From Eutypella sp. D-1 (taxonomy: Eukaryota > Ascomycota > Sordariomycetes > Xylariales > Diatrypaceae), in contig JAJTTP010000015.1 in NCBI GenBank assembly GCA_023313575.1, positions 496,001 through 560,000 on the forward strand: a stretch of DNA of 64,000 nucleotides, read 5' to 3'. Position numbers and translations under genes: made by a program. Each line of letters starts with the position of its first letter. The first letter of the stretch is position 1. The notes under the pieces are model-generated. The model ran no database searches. It was not told the DNA's origin and saw nothing but the letters and a program-made list of their open reading frames with translations. This document shows, one piece after another, positions 35,726-47,032 of the stretch.

Positions 35726-36757
35726 ATGTCGCAATTAAGGTCGGCGCTCTCCAACCTCATGCCCATTTCCCTCTGGGAGCGCACCATATTCGTCAAGTGC
35801 ATTCCTATACCGGCCAATTTCACCGAGCGACGGGCCGTGCTGCGCGCCCTCCAGAAGGAAACGTCCGAGGGTATCGAGGTGTTCAAGAAGATGAAGGTAG
35901 GTAAGCTGGTGCATGTAGGAGTGTCTGTTTGAGTTTGGTTGTCACTATACAATATGCGTGTGGGTGGTGGGGGCGGAGCAATGGGAATGGGAACGAGGAT
36001 GAAGATGAGGGGCTTTCAATTAAAAGCCGAGTAACTAATTCTGGTTTCTCTTTACTCGTAGCGCGACAGCTCGTCTTTCATCGCCGTGGCGACACGAATC
36101 GAGATCGCAAAGGCTCTGATCGAGAACTCCCCATACGAGCGGACCTTCATCGTGGAGGACTCGACCAAGGCCGGGCAATCCCGGGAGCCGACATGGGGAG
36201 ACACGAGCGGGGCGCGGAGAACCGTCACGGCGCTCGTGAACCCGCTGCCCACCGACCTGCACCCGACCCCGACGACAGACGACACGAACGACCTTGGCTT
36301 GTCCCACGGCACCTTCTCCATCCACTGCTTCCGTCCGAACAAGACCTTCAACCACCTGAGGACGGTTAGGACCCATCCTCTACACGGCCCCTGGCCCGAC
36401 AACGACGGCCGCGAGACCTTCATCTCCGCGTCCCTGCGCCGCTCCGTGCCCCCCGGTCTGATGGCGCCCGCGCTGAGGGACTGGGTCACGGGCGGCCAGC
36501 TCTCCCGGTTCACCGAGACCGCCGCTGACGAGAAAGGCGAGGGCGCCCTGTCCCTCCTGATCGGGAGGTCCCGCGAGAAGACCTATCAGTGGGAGCAGAT
36601 CGTGGCTCGGAAGAAGGAGAGAAATATACCCGAGATCATGCACGGCCTGGCGAGGTTCAGCGAGAAGTATCGGCGCGATTTACCGCCGCCGGCAAACGCT
36701 CCAGGGAAACGGTCGGACGGCGCGACCATGTCTGAGGATACCACGCACGAAACGTAG
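35726..36757 (+). CDS. unknown protein with RRM-like N-terminus
   Basis: Two exons, 35726-35896 and 36062-36757, joined in phase 0 through GTAGGT and CGTAG ends; 288 aa. I do not recognise a named family. The N-terminal 90 residues alternate strand and helix (TIFVKCIPIP, ERRAVLRALQK, GIEVFKKMK, SSFIAVATR, EIAKALIENSP), which resembles an RRM-like alpha/beta fold. The middle is Thr/Pro-rich and the C-terminus is charged, with a helical segment KTYQWEQIVARKKERNIPEI. The consistent phase, sensible intron and steady codon use argue for a real gene. The upstream in-frame TTG was ignored in favour of the first ATG. Nuclear or mitochondrial RNA-related roles are conceivable but unproven. Confidence 0.72.
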
Positions 36758-38475
36758 CAATATCGAGCGAGTACAAACACGGAAAAATCATAGTCGCTAT
36801 GAAGGTGCATCGTCGTGCCATGTTCGAAGGCGTCGCTGCACCTCTACATACACAAAGTGGCTACCGGCGACATCTTGAGTTCTACTCAAGGTTACCTACT
36901 AATATTTTATCTCTACAAATCGTATGACGATTATGCTCGCCGGTACACTACAGCCATCGCGGTCGAGAGATCCGGAAAGTTCCTCTTCGCACGAACATGG
37001 TAGGATCGTAACCCCACTCGACCCGGCACAGACCCGAAAACCGAGTAACTATCTACAAAAGTTGAAATTTGAGTGCCGTTGAGGACCGGCAGTCTATATC
37101 AAGATATGAGAACTACTGGACCTCGACCTCGAAGTCTTTCAGACTGAATATTGCAGGTCACTCCCGCTCTTGCAAAATGCGCGGATCCGGAATATCGGCT
37201 TTCACCGTCTCGCCCCTCCCCCCCTAACAAGGGACCCTTTTCGAAATGCGGTGCATTATCTGCACTCAATACAGCCGGATAGCCGTCCCCTGCTAGGATT
37301 TGGGGGGCAGTAGGACCGCTGTGTGGCTGCGAAATATTTCCCCAATTGGGTGGGCTCGGAGTATCCCGTCCACTGCCGTCATTTAGGGCTCAAATCAAGG
37401 AAAAACGTACCAAAAACCGCCGTACTCTGTGGGGCCACTAGGTAACCAGGGAGTTCCGCCAGCGCGTGCCAGTGCCGGCATCAGCCCTGCTGGGGCATAA
37501 GAATTGGTGGCACAGAGCCAGTAAATAACTGTCTGTTCTACTTTGCGACCCAATTTTTGTGTCACTGACAAGTTGGCAGTTCTCTTGTCCATTACGTTCT
37601 GACATGGTACCCTGCTAAGTACTATGTATTGAACCTCACTTAGGAAATGGACTGGTGTCTTCGACGTCACAGGACAGAGCAAACTTGGCAGCTACCTACC
37701 TCGCGCGACCTGGGCAAGCCTCGATCACGGCGTTCTCGTTGGTCGGTTGCGCCTGCGTTTACAGGTCACCCCAAATTGGAAATTTCGATACGTGTAAGGA
37801 CATGAGATCGCAAGCCCAGAATCGATCGAAACCCCCTGCTGTTCTGTACCGCCTTCCCTAACTTCCTTGGGCGCTGCTGGGCGCTGTTGCTCAGATAGCC
37901 CCTCTACTTTTCTCATCAGCCCACCAGTCTTACCGTATGACGTCGAGACACGCAATATATGTGATTGGGCGCAACTGTCATACTGCGCACATCCTACGCA
38001 AGATGTACAAGGATGGATGATGTGTGCATTGTGCCTTTTACCCCCCAAGGAGGATATTTAGCTCGTGATCAGATAGGTGGCTAGCCAGCTATGAGCAACA
38101 CAACGTCCAATAAGAGAAGGACTCACTACGCGTGGCTGGGCGAAACTACGCATATACATTTAAAATAATTCCCACCCTCATCTACCATCTCTGCTACCCT
38201 TCTGTTCAATCACCACGGCTTTTAACAAATCTGCGTGGTTTGACAAATCCAAAGTCTTCCTGGAGGAATACGGCGTCCTGAAATATTTCACGCGCATCCG
38301 CATTGTCTAGTGCAATAGACCGCGAACGTCATCGTGGAAGGACAACTGCTTCTTTCTTTTATAAGCTATCATTGCTCAATTAAGAAAGCGGAAAGGGAAA
38401 AAAAAGAGTGGAAAAGAAAGAAACAGTGAAGGAATACCGCCGGCCGAAAGATAGACAAGAGCTACAGATAAAACA
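36758..38475. other. intergenic region, no gene seen
   Basis: About 1.7 kb between two plus-strand genes. Frames on the minus strand at 37395-37682 and 37725-38048 were read but show no motif and no upstream exon. The last 100 bp are purine-rich, like a 5' leader. Confidence 0.5.
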
Positions 38476-39506
38476 ATGCGTCACGAAACGGGCTTCTTCC
38501 ACCACGTCGGCAGCTTCCTGCTGTTCGCGGCCGCTATCTTGCTTGTTGTCACCTCTATATCGGCGCCGACGGTCAAGCACATCTCATTGCTACGCGTCGA
38601 AATCGATGGCGGCCTCACCAACCGTGACAACCCCGCTATCACCTTTGGGACCTTCGGGTGGTGCATACTGAACAATGGAGCGTGAGTCTAGTCCCCACCC
38701 CCACTCTCACCTTTTTCACCTTGAGATCTTTGGCGACCCGGCTAGGTGAACTGGTCGACGAGGACTAGAATGTCGGAGATGCTATGCAATAAGAAAGGGG
38801 AAGGTAGTAGAAATATGGAAGCAGATCTGAAGGCTGACGAGAACCGCAAATATCATAGCACCGGCCAAGACGAGTGCCATGGCCCCGTCGTCGGATACAG
38901 CCCCGGCGCCGTCCTCAGGGATCTCCAGGCTGACAACGCGGACCTATCGGAGCGCGCGACGAACACCACCCGTGCACTGACGCATGTCATGATCCTACAC
39001 CCTATTGCAGCTGGCCTCGTAAGTTTTTGCGCCCTTCTAGCCCCTTCTTCTCTCCCTGAAACCCTCTGCTTCCTCTGCAGATCGCCGCTGACCTCTAATA
39101 GGCGTTCATAGCCTTCCTGCTGGCCGTCGGCGCCGGATTTATCGGCAGCCTGGTATCCGCGCTTCTAGCGCTTGCGACGTTTCTAGTGGCGTTGGCGGCG
39201 CTAGTGTGCGACTTCGTAGGGTTCGCGATCGTGGCGCGCGAGGCGCGGAAGCTCGAGGACTCTTCGTTGGACGTCGACATCCGCACCATGTACGGCAGCG
39301 GCGCTTGGACCCTCCTGGTTGCCACTATCTGCCTCCTCCTCGGCACCCTCGTTGTCTTCTTCACCTGCTGCAGCGCTCGCCTGCACCACCGCCGCCGCCG
39401 TCGCAGCCCCCGCGGCATGGCTGGTTCCCCGCCTATGGCCGGCCCCGGCGTTAAGACCGACTACGGCGCTCCGGCCCGCGGCAGGCGCAGGTGGGGGTTC
39501 TTCTGA
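38476..39506 (+). CDS. SUR7/PalI-family tetraspan membrane protein
   Basis: Three exons, 38476-38681, 38859-39018 and 39102-39506; 256 aa. Four hydrophobic segments are visible: SFLLFAAAILLVVTSI near residue 15; two in the middle, the first starting at HPIAAGLAFIAFLLAVGAG and the second near SALLALATFLVALAALV; and WTLLVATICLLLGTLVVFF near the end. The extracellular loop has the family pattern GTFGWC followed by a second Cys in DECHGP. The tail is Arg/His/Pro-rich and cytosolic. Family members mark eisosomes (Sur7) or sense ambient pH (PalI/Rim9). The short tail and this sequence do not settle which; a general SUR7/PalI label is safest. The exon 2 acceptor CATAG at 38858 was chosen because it alone keeps phase with the GC|GTGAGT donor. 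Confidence 0.88.
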
Positions 39507-41287
39507 GGAGGCCGTGTTGAGGGGTGGTTCTTGGACCGCTAATGGAATAGGTGCATGGTGGTGCATCGGGCGTGATGCATGAATGCATGGCGCGGCAGAG
39601 TCGGGTATCAGGCTCCTACCAAGCCGAGCCGAATGAGTGATTATGCGAGTGGACTGATGAGGGGATCGCCGGCGACGAGAGAGACGGACGGCCGAGTGGT
39701 TTATTTCGCTTATGATTTACGATGTTATACCCCTGTGAGACGACGTGCAAATGAGAGAGCGAGCTTTCTTGTCCTCTCGAGTTGGAACGGAAAAAGTGAG
39801 CGTGGGAAGTTGATATCCATTCAGGTGTCTGGCTGTATTAATGACCATCATCCAGGCACTGCCGCTATGTATTCCTACCTACCTACCTACGATACTCAAG
39901 AATTTTATTATATTTGTTCTTAATACGTCCTATCTTACCTACCTATTGAACACATTCGCATAGTACTGTACGTAGATGTATTTCGGGGCTCGAATATGGG
40001 GAAGATTAATCTCGGTATTCCCGCTGTCACGACGATAAAGGTGTAGATTTCACCTTGCCTACCGTTTACCCCTATCGAATCGGGTATATATGAAAGGGGG
40101 CTCTTTTGTTTTTTTTTTTTTTTGTTTTTGTTTTTGCCCGCAAAAGGGGGTGGGTCTCATCACTTTCAATCACAATCTAAATCACAATCAAGACCATCGT
40201 CGCCACCACTATCAACACCATCAACACCAAGAAGGAACCCCATCATTTCACACAGCCTTGCGGGATTCTCCAGGGGAGAGAAGGGGGAAAGCGGCCTTAC
40301 CCTGGTAAAGGAATCAGGGCGCAAGCGCGCCAGGCCTCGGTTCGATCGGGATAATCAACTACGGGCGCCCGTTTACCACAGTACTTACCCTCCCCGGTAG
40401 TCGACAGGTGGTTTGATTATCCCGATCTTCTCTAGGCGTCCGTCTTCTCCTGCTTCACTTTTTAGTGAGGTGATAGATTAACACATACTCTCCTCCTCTT
40501 GACCCGGCTCGTGTGGAGTGAAGAATGACCATAGGCTGGAGTGGGCTCCGATGTGCTCGGGACGGTAATGATATCTTTCTAGCTTTAGGGATCTATGGGA
40601 TCGAAGATATAGGTACTGATATGGTATAAGTTATGTAATGGGGAACCCTATCGCGTGCACATATATACGGAAGTAACACCCAGAAGAAAGGGGGGGGTTT
40701 TCCCTTATTGACGTATTATGGCAAGCCGCCCTTACATAGATGCTAGTAGCTGTAGGCATACTTCGCTACGATATTGGTGCTAGGTAGTTGGATAATAGAA
40801 GCCAGACTTATGATCGTCATGCAGGAGAGTGGTAGGATAGGCGGAGGGCTGTGATGGGGCACGTAAGAAGGTATCCATTCACCCGATTATGAGCTTCAGC
40901 GACCTCTTCGCAGGACTCGAGAGGTTCATCGGTTGAAGTAGATGAAGTGGCTATAGATGCATTTGGTGGGTGAGGTTTTTTATTATTCTCTTGACTCTTC
41001 TGGTGCCTACTCCTCATACGTTCCCGAATTTCATCGTCAGCCTTGACTACATTCCGGAGAACCTAGAAAAAGATGTGGCGCGGTATTAGAGAGCTACTTG
41101 AACTCGTGTTTCCTTATAGCTTAATAGGGGCCTTCGCTTTGGTACAGCCCATTGCTGCGAGTACATAGCTTAGATACCCAGCGTACTTAAGGAAGTTCAG
41201 GAAGCTGCGCATCGCACTCGGAATAACACCACATGGAATTGTGAATCTAGCTTATCATGATAAAATAACCTGACACTCTCGTCAAAG
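39507..41287. other. gene-poor region
   Basis: No supported gene. A minus-strand frame at 40817-41060, preceded by TTTCTAG, reads like a charged, low-complexity protein segment (RMRSRHQKSQENNKK) and might be a stray terminal exon, but no partner exon was found. A poly-T tract lies near 40110-40135. A perfect inverted repeat is listed separately. Confidence 0.4.
40344..40427. repeat. perfect 15-bp inverted repeat
   Basis: GATCGGGATAATCAA at 40344-40358 is matched exactly by its reverse complement at 40413-40427, leaving a 54-nt loop. Smaller GC-rich hairpins (GGCGC/GCGCC near 40317-40332 and CGGGCGCCCG near 40362) lie beside or within it. It could be a structured RNA, a transposon end pair or chance. 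Confidence 0.6.
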
Positions 41288-42681
41288 GCACCGGTGGTCA
41301 AGCCGCCCGTGGCTTCAAGCAAGGCGCCGTTTCACGCGCGGGAAGGAGCGAGAAGGGGTCCCCACTGACATCAAGTAAGTGCATGCGTAAAGCTGGCGAT
41401 CTTCTATTCGAGAAAAGCCACCTCAACACTTAGCGACGCCCTTGGTTGCATATGTCATTGCCATTACCCTTCTCACCTCTCGTCGGTTATGCCATGATTA
41501 TCTAGAAATGGATGAGACTCATTACCTCCTTAAGAAGGTACCCAATCACGCCATGCGCGCACACAAGATGGAAGCGAAGCTACTAGAGAATGAAGAACGA
41601 GCACGTCTTTTGCTCACCAATATACCACCTCAGGGGACGCGCCCTCACGACATGACTGATCGCCGATTCCGGCTCGAGGCGAACGATTTGGAGAGAGATT
41701 ATCTTCCCAAGATCGTAGCGCGGCGAATTATACGGCACCAACCATCCGAAACATACATAGAGAGATCAAGATTTAGCACTAGCCTGCCCCGAAATATCCA
41801 CATGCCGCTCTATTACCTGTTCTGTCCAGCGTCTTTTGGTTTGGATGGATGGACCTGACGTTTATCTCCGATGAGCTGTTACTTTTGCTTTTGCTTTTTC
41901 TTTTCATGCACGTCGGCTGACGGTTTACCCCAGATCTTGAGCACAGCAGCCTAGACTTGGACTGGACCATGCACAAGTACCCAGTAAGGAAAGCCAAGCC
42001 CACTCCTAAGGCTGAGAGGCCCAGGCCCCCGCCGTATTCAGCGGCGAGGGAAAAAGAAAAAAGAAGAATAATAGAAAAGACGAACAGACGGCCGCCCTTG
42101 CGTCAAGATACGTAGTAAGTGTGTGAGGCAAGTGGATTTTCTGTTACAAGTGGCAGCCGAGCGGGGCTCGGTATTGAGAAGAGCCCTGGAGAAGATCGAA
42201 GAAAAGATACTGCTACAGATATCGGATTGACCGATGGATCAACCCTCAAGGCAGTTACGCTGCTCGAGAAAAAGGCCAGTTATAGATGGACCCGATACTC
42301 CGGAACCAATCAAGGCTACCACCACCTAGCCCGCAAGCTGAGTTCTGCCAGGCCCGTTATAACTTCGCTAATGCGACATTGGAGGTGTACAGCAGTATGA
42401 CAACCATTAACATGGAATGGACAGGTTTCTGCATTCCCGTTTCGAATCGACAACATAACACGTCTCTCGTTTAAAGATGCCACCGACTTACCCAATGGGC
42501 AAGGGGTTGTCAAATTAAAGTTGCATCAGGTTGGTACAGAGCATGGGATCATGCATTTCGTAGGCACGGGGGCACCTGGGATGTGCGACTACCTGAACGA
42601 ATCGACGAACAAGAGACATCGGGACCGGGCGGGAAGTCTTGAGACATGCGAGTGCTGCTCTTCGCAAGGTGTGGCACGTTG
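41288..42681 (+). pseudogene. broken or poorly resolved multi-exon gene, unknown family
   Basis: Several consecutive plus-strand segments look coding and are partly joined by good introns. A segment 41288-41374 ends at GTAAGT and joins in phase to 41434-41858, which encodes a hydrophobic stretch (LVAYVIAITLLTSRRL) then charged helices. A further segment from 41934, after a CCCAG acceptor, ends near 42113 at GTAAGT. Beyond 42119 the protein-like text jumps frame at least twice without splice sites, near 42330 and 42430: ARYNFANATLEVYSSMTTIN in one frame, then FRIDNITRLSFKDATDLPNG in another. Such one-base jumps suggest decay. I recognise no family. A functional gene with unusual introns cannot be excluded. 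Confidence 0.35.
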
Positions 42682-44486
42682 ACCAAATATACGTGAGCTT
42701 TCTATTTCGCCACCTACTTTACATCGTGTAGTTATATGGTACCTCCTCGCATGGAAAAGTTAAAGGTCTCTCCGGTCCCGTCCCATCCTTCAGCGGGATC
42801 CCGTTGCCTGCAATCTTCAAAACACGGGAAAAGAGTTACATCGGCCATATTCTTCATCCTTCTTCCGAAGTTCTGAAACCTCATTGAAGGATTTCGGGAG
42901 GGGCGCGCGATGTAACCTGCGAAACGGGCGTGCTGCCGCGCTGCACAGTGTGCTGCAAAAGCAGGCCGGCAGCGCAGCGCAGTGCTGCAGCGGGCAAGGA
43001 AAAACCCTCAGCGGATGCCGAGACATGGATGGGACTGCATTGCAACACATGACGGGTCCCGGGCGAATCGATCTAAGCGGAGGAAACGCTCATGCTGCCC
43101 TCACGCACGCGAAAACGTGCTACGCATGTGCTACCACGGCACGTATATATCCCTATTTGGTCCCTGAATAGGCGCATGCCTTTAAATCCTCAGCAGTACC
43201 CTCCACCCTCCTTGGCTATGAAGACTCGGAAAGCCACAAAGCCCGGGTTTTCTACCCTTTCCGACAGCTCCCCCTTTCTTTGTTCCGGCGGCGCCGTTCC
43301 GGGCCGGACGGATGCCCAAGCCTTGAGCGTTGAGCGGTTCCTATAATGATGCTAAATGATGATTTTCGGCGGAGTTATTAGATCCCGGGGTACGTCGGGA
43401 GTTAGGAGGTTGTGCTTGGATCTTGGGGCTATCATCGCTCCACATCGCTTCAACGCTCCCAAAGGTCGCGCCCCCCAAGGGCCCCCTCACAAAACCCCCA
43501 ATCTGCAGGATCTTATCTTTATTTCCCCATGTTAATAATGGAATGTCAAGACAGCAATACGGGGGGCATGTACATATGACAAGTCCCAGGCTATAATTAT
43601 CCACTATACTGGGTTTGGCAGCGTACGCACGTACGCAAAAACATGTATTACGCGGACATTTTCGTACGCAAGTGAAAAATCTTTTTTTTTTTTTTACTAA
43701 GACGCCAGGACGCCAAAGAAAAGGCCGTGGAGGGGAAATGTCTCGGAGCTCTTGCCAAGGACGCGACCGATCTTATGATGGGGGAAAGAGAAGGAAAACA
43801 AACACCAGACAAAAACGGATACCTGCCTGAACCTCGGGAGCTCGCTACAGGTAAGAGAACGTTTCCTGAACTGTCTACGTAGTTAATTGGTACTTCTCTG
43901 CTTCCTTCTGGATTAAGAATTTATGGCACGCGTAGTTGCCATGGGTGGGTACTTAGGTAGGAACCTAATTAGCCCGCAAAGGTGGAACCGCGGTCACCAG
44001 GGCCCGTCTCTGGTTGGTCCACTTTAGATCCCCGGACTGTGATTGGGTCCCCTGATGCACCCACTCCCCACAGCATGGATCGCGGGACTAACTTTGAGGC
44101 AATACTTAGGAGTGGGGTCCGTAAAAAAGCGGCTCTTGGCATGCACCTGGGCAGTATCCATAGCCATGGGCTGCTCCGTAGTGCGGTACTTACTTGTACC
44201 GAGGTAACCTGGCAAGCCTGGCAAGAGGTTGTTAGCGAAACCACCTAAACCATCTATCTACCCGAAGTTTAGTTCAGTGTCATCGAGCCCAGCTTGTCTC
44301 AATTCCAACAGAAACCGAAAAGCATGTCTAAGTATGCCCTCGTCGCTACCGCTTCCCCTGTCCAGCCTGTACAGCATCGCTACAATGTAGATTCTTACCT
44401 AATAACTACAGGTTTGGTTGTTAATTGTTTTTTTGTTGTTGTTTTTTTTTTTTGGAGCGGGGGGTTGTTCCATATGTATGTAGGTA
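42682..44486. other. gene-poor region
   Basis: About 1.8 kb with no supported gene. A GCAGCGCAGCGCAGTGCTGCAG-like GC-rich cluster lies at 42930-42995, and a GTACGC-rich stretch at 43620-43672 resembles a decayed repeat end, but no partner end was found. Confidence 0.45.
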
Positions 44487-44957
44487 ACGTATTTGACCTG
44501 GTTTTGGGCCAAGACAGGTTATGGGCCACCTTAGGTTTAATCTATTTTCCTCCTTTTCTTATTAAAACAATAACCAAAATAATAATAAACCGCTAGCAAT
44601 AACCGAACCATATAATACCCGACCGCGATATAACTTCGAAATAATATTATATATAACCGATTATATACGTATATAAATTTTTACGGCGCAAATTCGATCT
44701 TACGGTACCGATATATATTTATACCATATATAATATATGCATATATTCGGTATTATACCCGTATATCCTCCGATACCCGACCGATTTTATTTTTTATTTT
44801 TTATTATAATCTAAATTATATAACTAGCTGTTATATAAATTTATATAAGATTCGGGTTACGTTTGGTAACGTGGCGAATTTTTAAAAAATAATAAATTTG
44901 TATAGGAAAATAGGGTGGCTTAAAACCTGTCCTGGCCCAAAACCAGGTCAAATACGT
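44487..44957. mobile_element. AT-rich inverted-repeat transposon relic with TA duplication
   Basis: The ends are inverted repeats of about 47 bp: ACGTATTTGACCTGGTTTTG at 44487 is repeated in reverse complement ending at 44957, with the first 25 bp identical and about five mismatches overall, mostly transitions. TA dinucleotides flank both ends (44485-44486 and 44958-44959), the target duplication of Tc1/mariner-type elements. The 471-bp element codes for nothing. Its core (about 44560-44910) is extremely AT-rich and TpA-rich compared with its surroundings, as expected after repeat-induced point mutation. It is a MITE or an internally deleted element; the parent family is not known. Confidence 0.85.
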
Positions 44958-44959
44958 TA

Positions 44960-47032
44960 TCCATATCCAGCAACATGGATCGCCCGAACACCCCAATCAT
45001 CAGAAAGGAATGACGATAGAAAAAAAAAGAAATGGGAAAAGCTTAGTTCAGTGCAGCGGTTTAACCAGCGACCAGGTTAGCCAGCCCCCATTCTACCTTC
45101 TGCAGATGTCATTCGCTAGTTGACGGGTCGGCTATATTCCCGCTGATGTCCATTCAATTCATAATTGATAGGTCATTCTGCATGTGCTGCCGCTGCACAA
45201 CAATAGCACGAGTCGTGGTAGCTCTATTTCGATAGAGACCCCAGGAGGAGCATCAAAGTAAGCCACACGGATGCGATGCAAGGGATGACAGTATACTTAG
45301 GCAGGTCTGCTGGCCACCGAAACTTGGGACCCAGTAAGATGGCGATGCAGCTGATGAAGATGCCTTTTGGGATCGAGAGTGCCAGAGGGGAAAAGAGGCT
45401 TAGTCGGTCTTACCAACTGGCCAACCTACTAACCTAACGGGATATGTAAATTACATTGCCACAAACAAGACATTCAAAAACATACTGAGGAAAAAGCATC
45501 TAGTAGCGTAGTAGATCCGGCCAAGTAGGTATTTGTGTCCGGATTGTATCGTACGAGAAACGCCCTGTAGTTCTAGCCGTTATCCCCTCGAAGAACCAAT
45601 GAAACTCGAAAGCTGGTAGCGTTGCGGTTATTTCCCTATTTCCCTCTCTCTCCATGACCAGGATCTCGCACGTACATTGCAGGTGTATGCTGTGTATGTT
45701 AGTTTACCTAAGTAGTACCCGGACTACCATCTGGTACCTAGGGCAGCTAGAAGGTAGACAGACAGCAATCGAAGTTTTGGGCGGCCCAAACTCAACTAAC
45801 AAAAAAAGGGTTGCAGATGTGACTAGTTAGTTTCCATCCCCCTCTTCTTTATAGATCTCATGACACATTTTCCAATTCATACTTTCATGTCGTCGTCACT
45901 GTCACCCCATTCATTCCAGGTTACCTCGCAGGGGTGGAGAGTTGGATGAATATGACTTCATATACTGCTCAAGATTCAACCACATGTACTTTGTGTACTT
46001 GAAATTATACTTTCGGTGGGGATGAACGGTACCTGCCAAAGAAAGCAGGAATGCTATCTGCGGCGTGGAGGTAACTGGGGACTGGGGCAGTGAGATAAAG
46101 TCAACCAAAAGTACTACCTGCGCGCAAATTTGTATGTGCTTAGTATCTAGGTAGATACATACGTAGCCATGGAAAGCGTCTTGTCTAAAAGCGTTCGTTC
46201 AGGTGTTCCTCGCATCCGCCTGAGAGGTCTCCTCCCTCCCCAGTCAGCCTTTCTCCCCTCCTCTCCGGGGTCACCAAAGAGGGCTTGGGGGGCAGCACAG
46301 GACAGGGCCGATCAACCACCCCGGCGGGAACGTAACGGTGGTTGACTGATAATCCGCTAATATGCAGCGCCAATTAGCTTCGCATTAGCGCGACATCCTA
46401 TCGGATTCTGGCTGTCTGGCTTGTCTAAGTTCGGTCCTTACCCTCCTTGCCCTCCATCCAAACTGACAGGGCAGAAAAAAAGGGCTTTACGGGCTCGAGG
46501 TTGAGGGCTCTAGACTAAAAGGCGTTTCGCTTCGCTGCTTTCCCTTCCCTACCCTTCCTGCCCTGCCCTGCCCTGCTCAAATTACTATACATAACTGGGT
46601 TTGGTGTCAGGGACTCGCCCGGGATTTATCAGGGATTTCGTGTCTTGAATCCTAGGCTGTTCTGGCTGTCAAAATCGCTTTATCCTTGACGTTGTACTAA
46701 AGGGCACCATACCCCCGGATTCTGGGATTTTTGGAAAAGCCGTTTAATATCCGTATCCTTTTCCACACACATACTTGATTCAACTTTTGATGTTTTATTC
46801 TCTAGTTAATACCATATGTAGTACATCAGTTCTATCTCTCCCTCTCTCTCTCTGTCTCTCTCTCTATCGCCTCCATATGAATAATATAGACCCTCGGTCT
46901 GAACGTCGACCATAAACCAAAAGAGGGAAAAGAGGGAAAAGAGGAGGGGAAAAGGAATACGCAGACATACTTTCTAGACACCGGATAGACCAAGCGGGAT
47001 TTATTAATGAATTGATTGCATAACCCGTGACG
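44960..47032. other. gene-poor region
   Basis: About 2.1 kb without a supported gene. A minus-strand frame at 45911-46108 has no recognisable motif. Pyrimidine-rich tracts (CT repeats at 46835-46865) precede the next gene and may be promoter or leader sequence. Confidence 0.45.

Noticed and set aside
40261..40400. A-box and B-box-like strings (TGGTAAAGG and GGTTCGATC) suggesting a tRNA
   Set aside because: The TPsiC arm pairs only partly and the acceptor strands do not match; kept only as a hairpin-rich segment.
40381..40430. TACTTACCC resembling the 5' end of U1 snRNA
   Set aside because: The sequence after it does not follow U1 secondary structure and there is no Sm site; a nine-base match is not enough.
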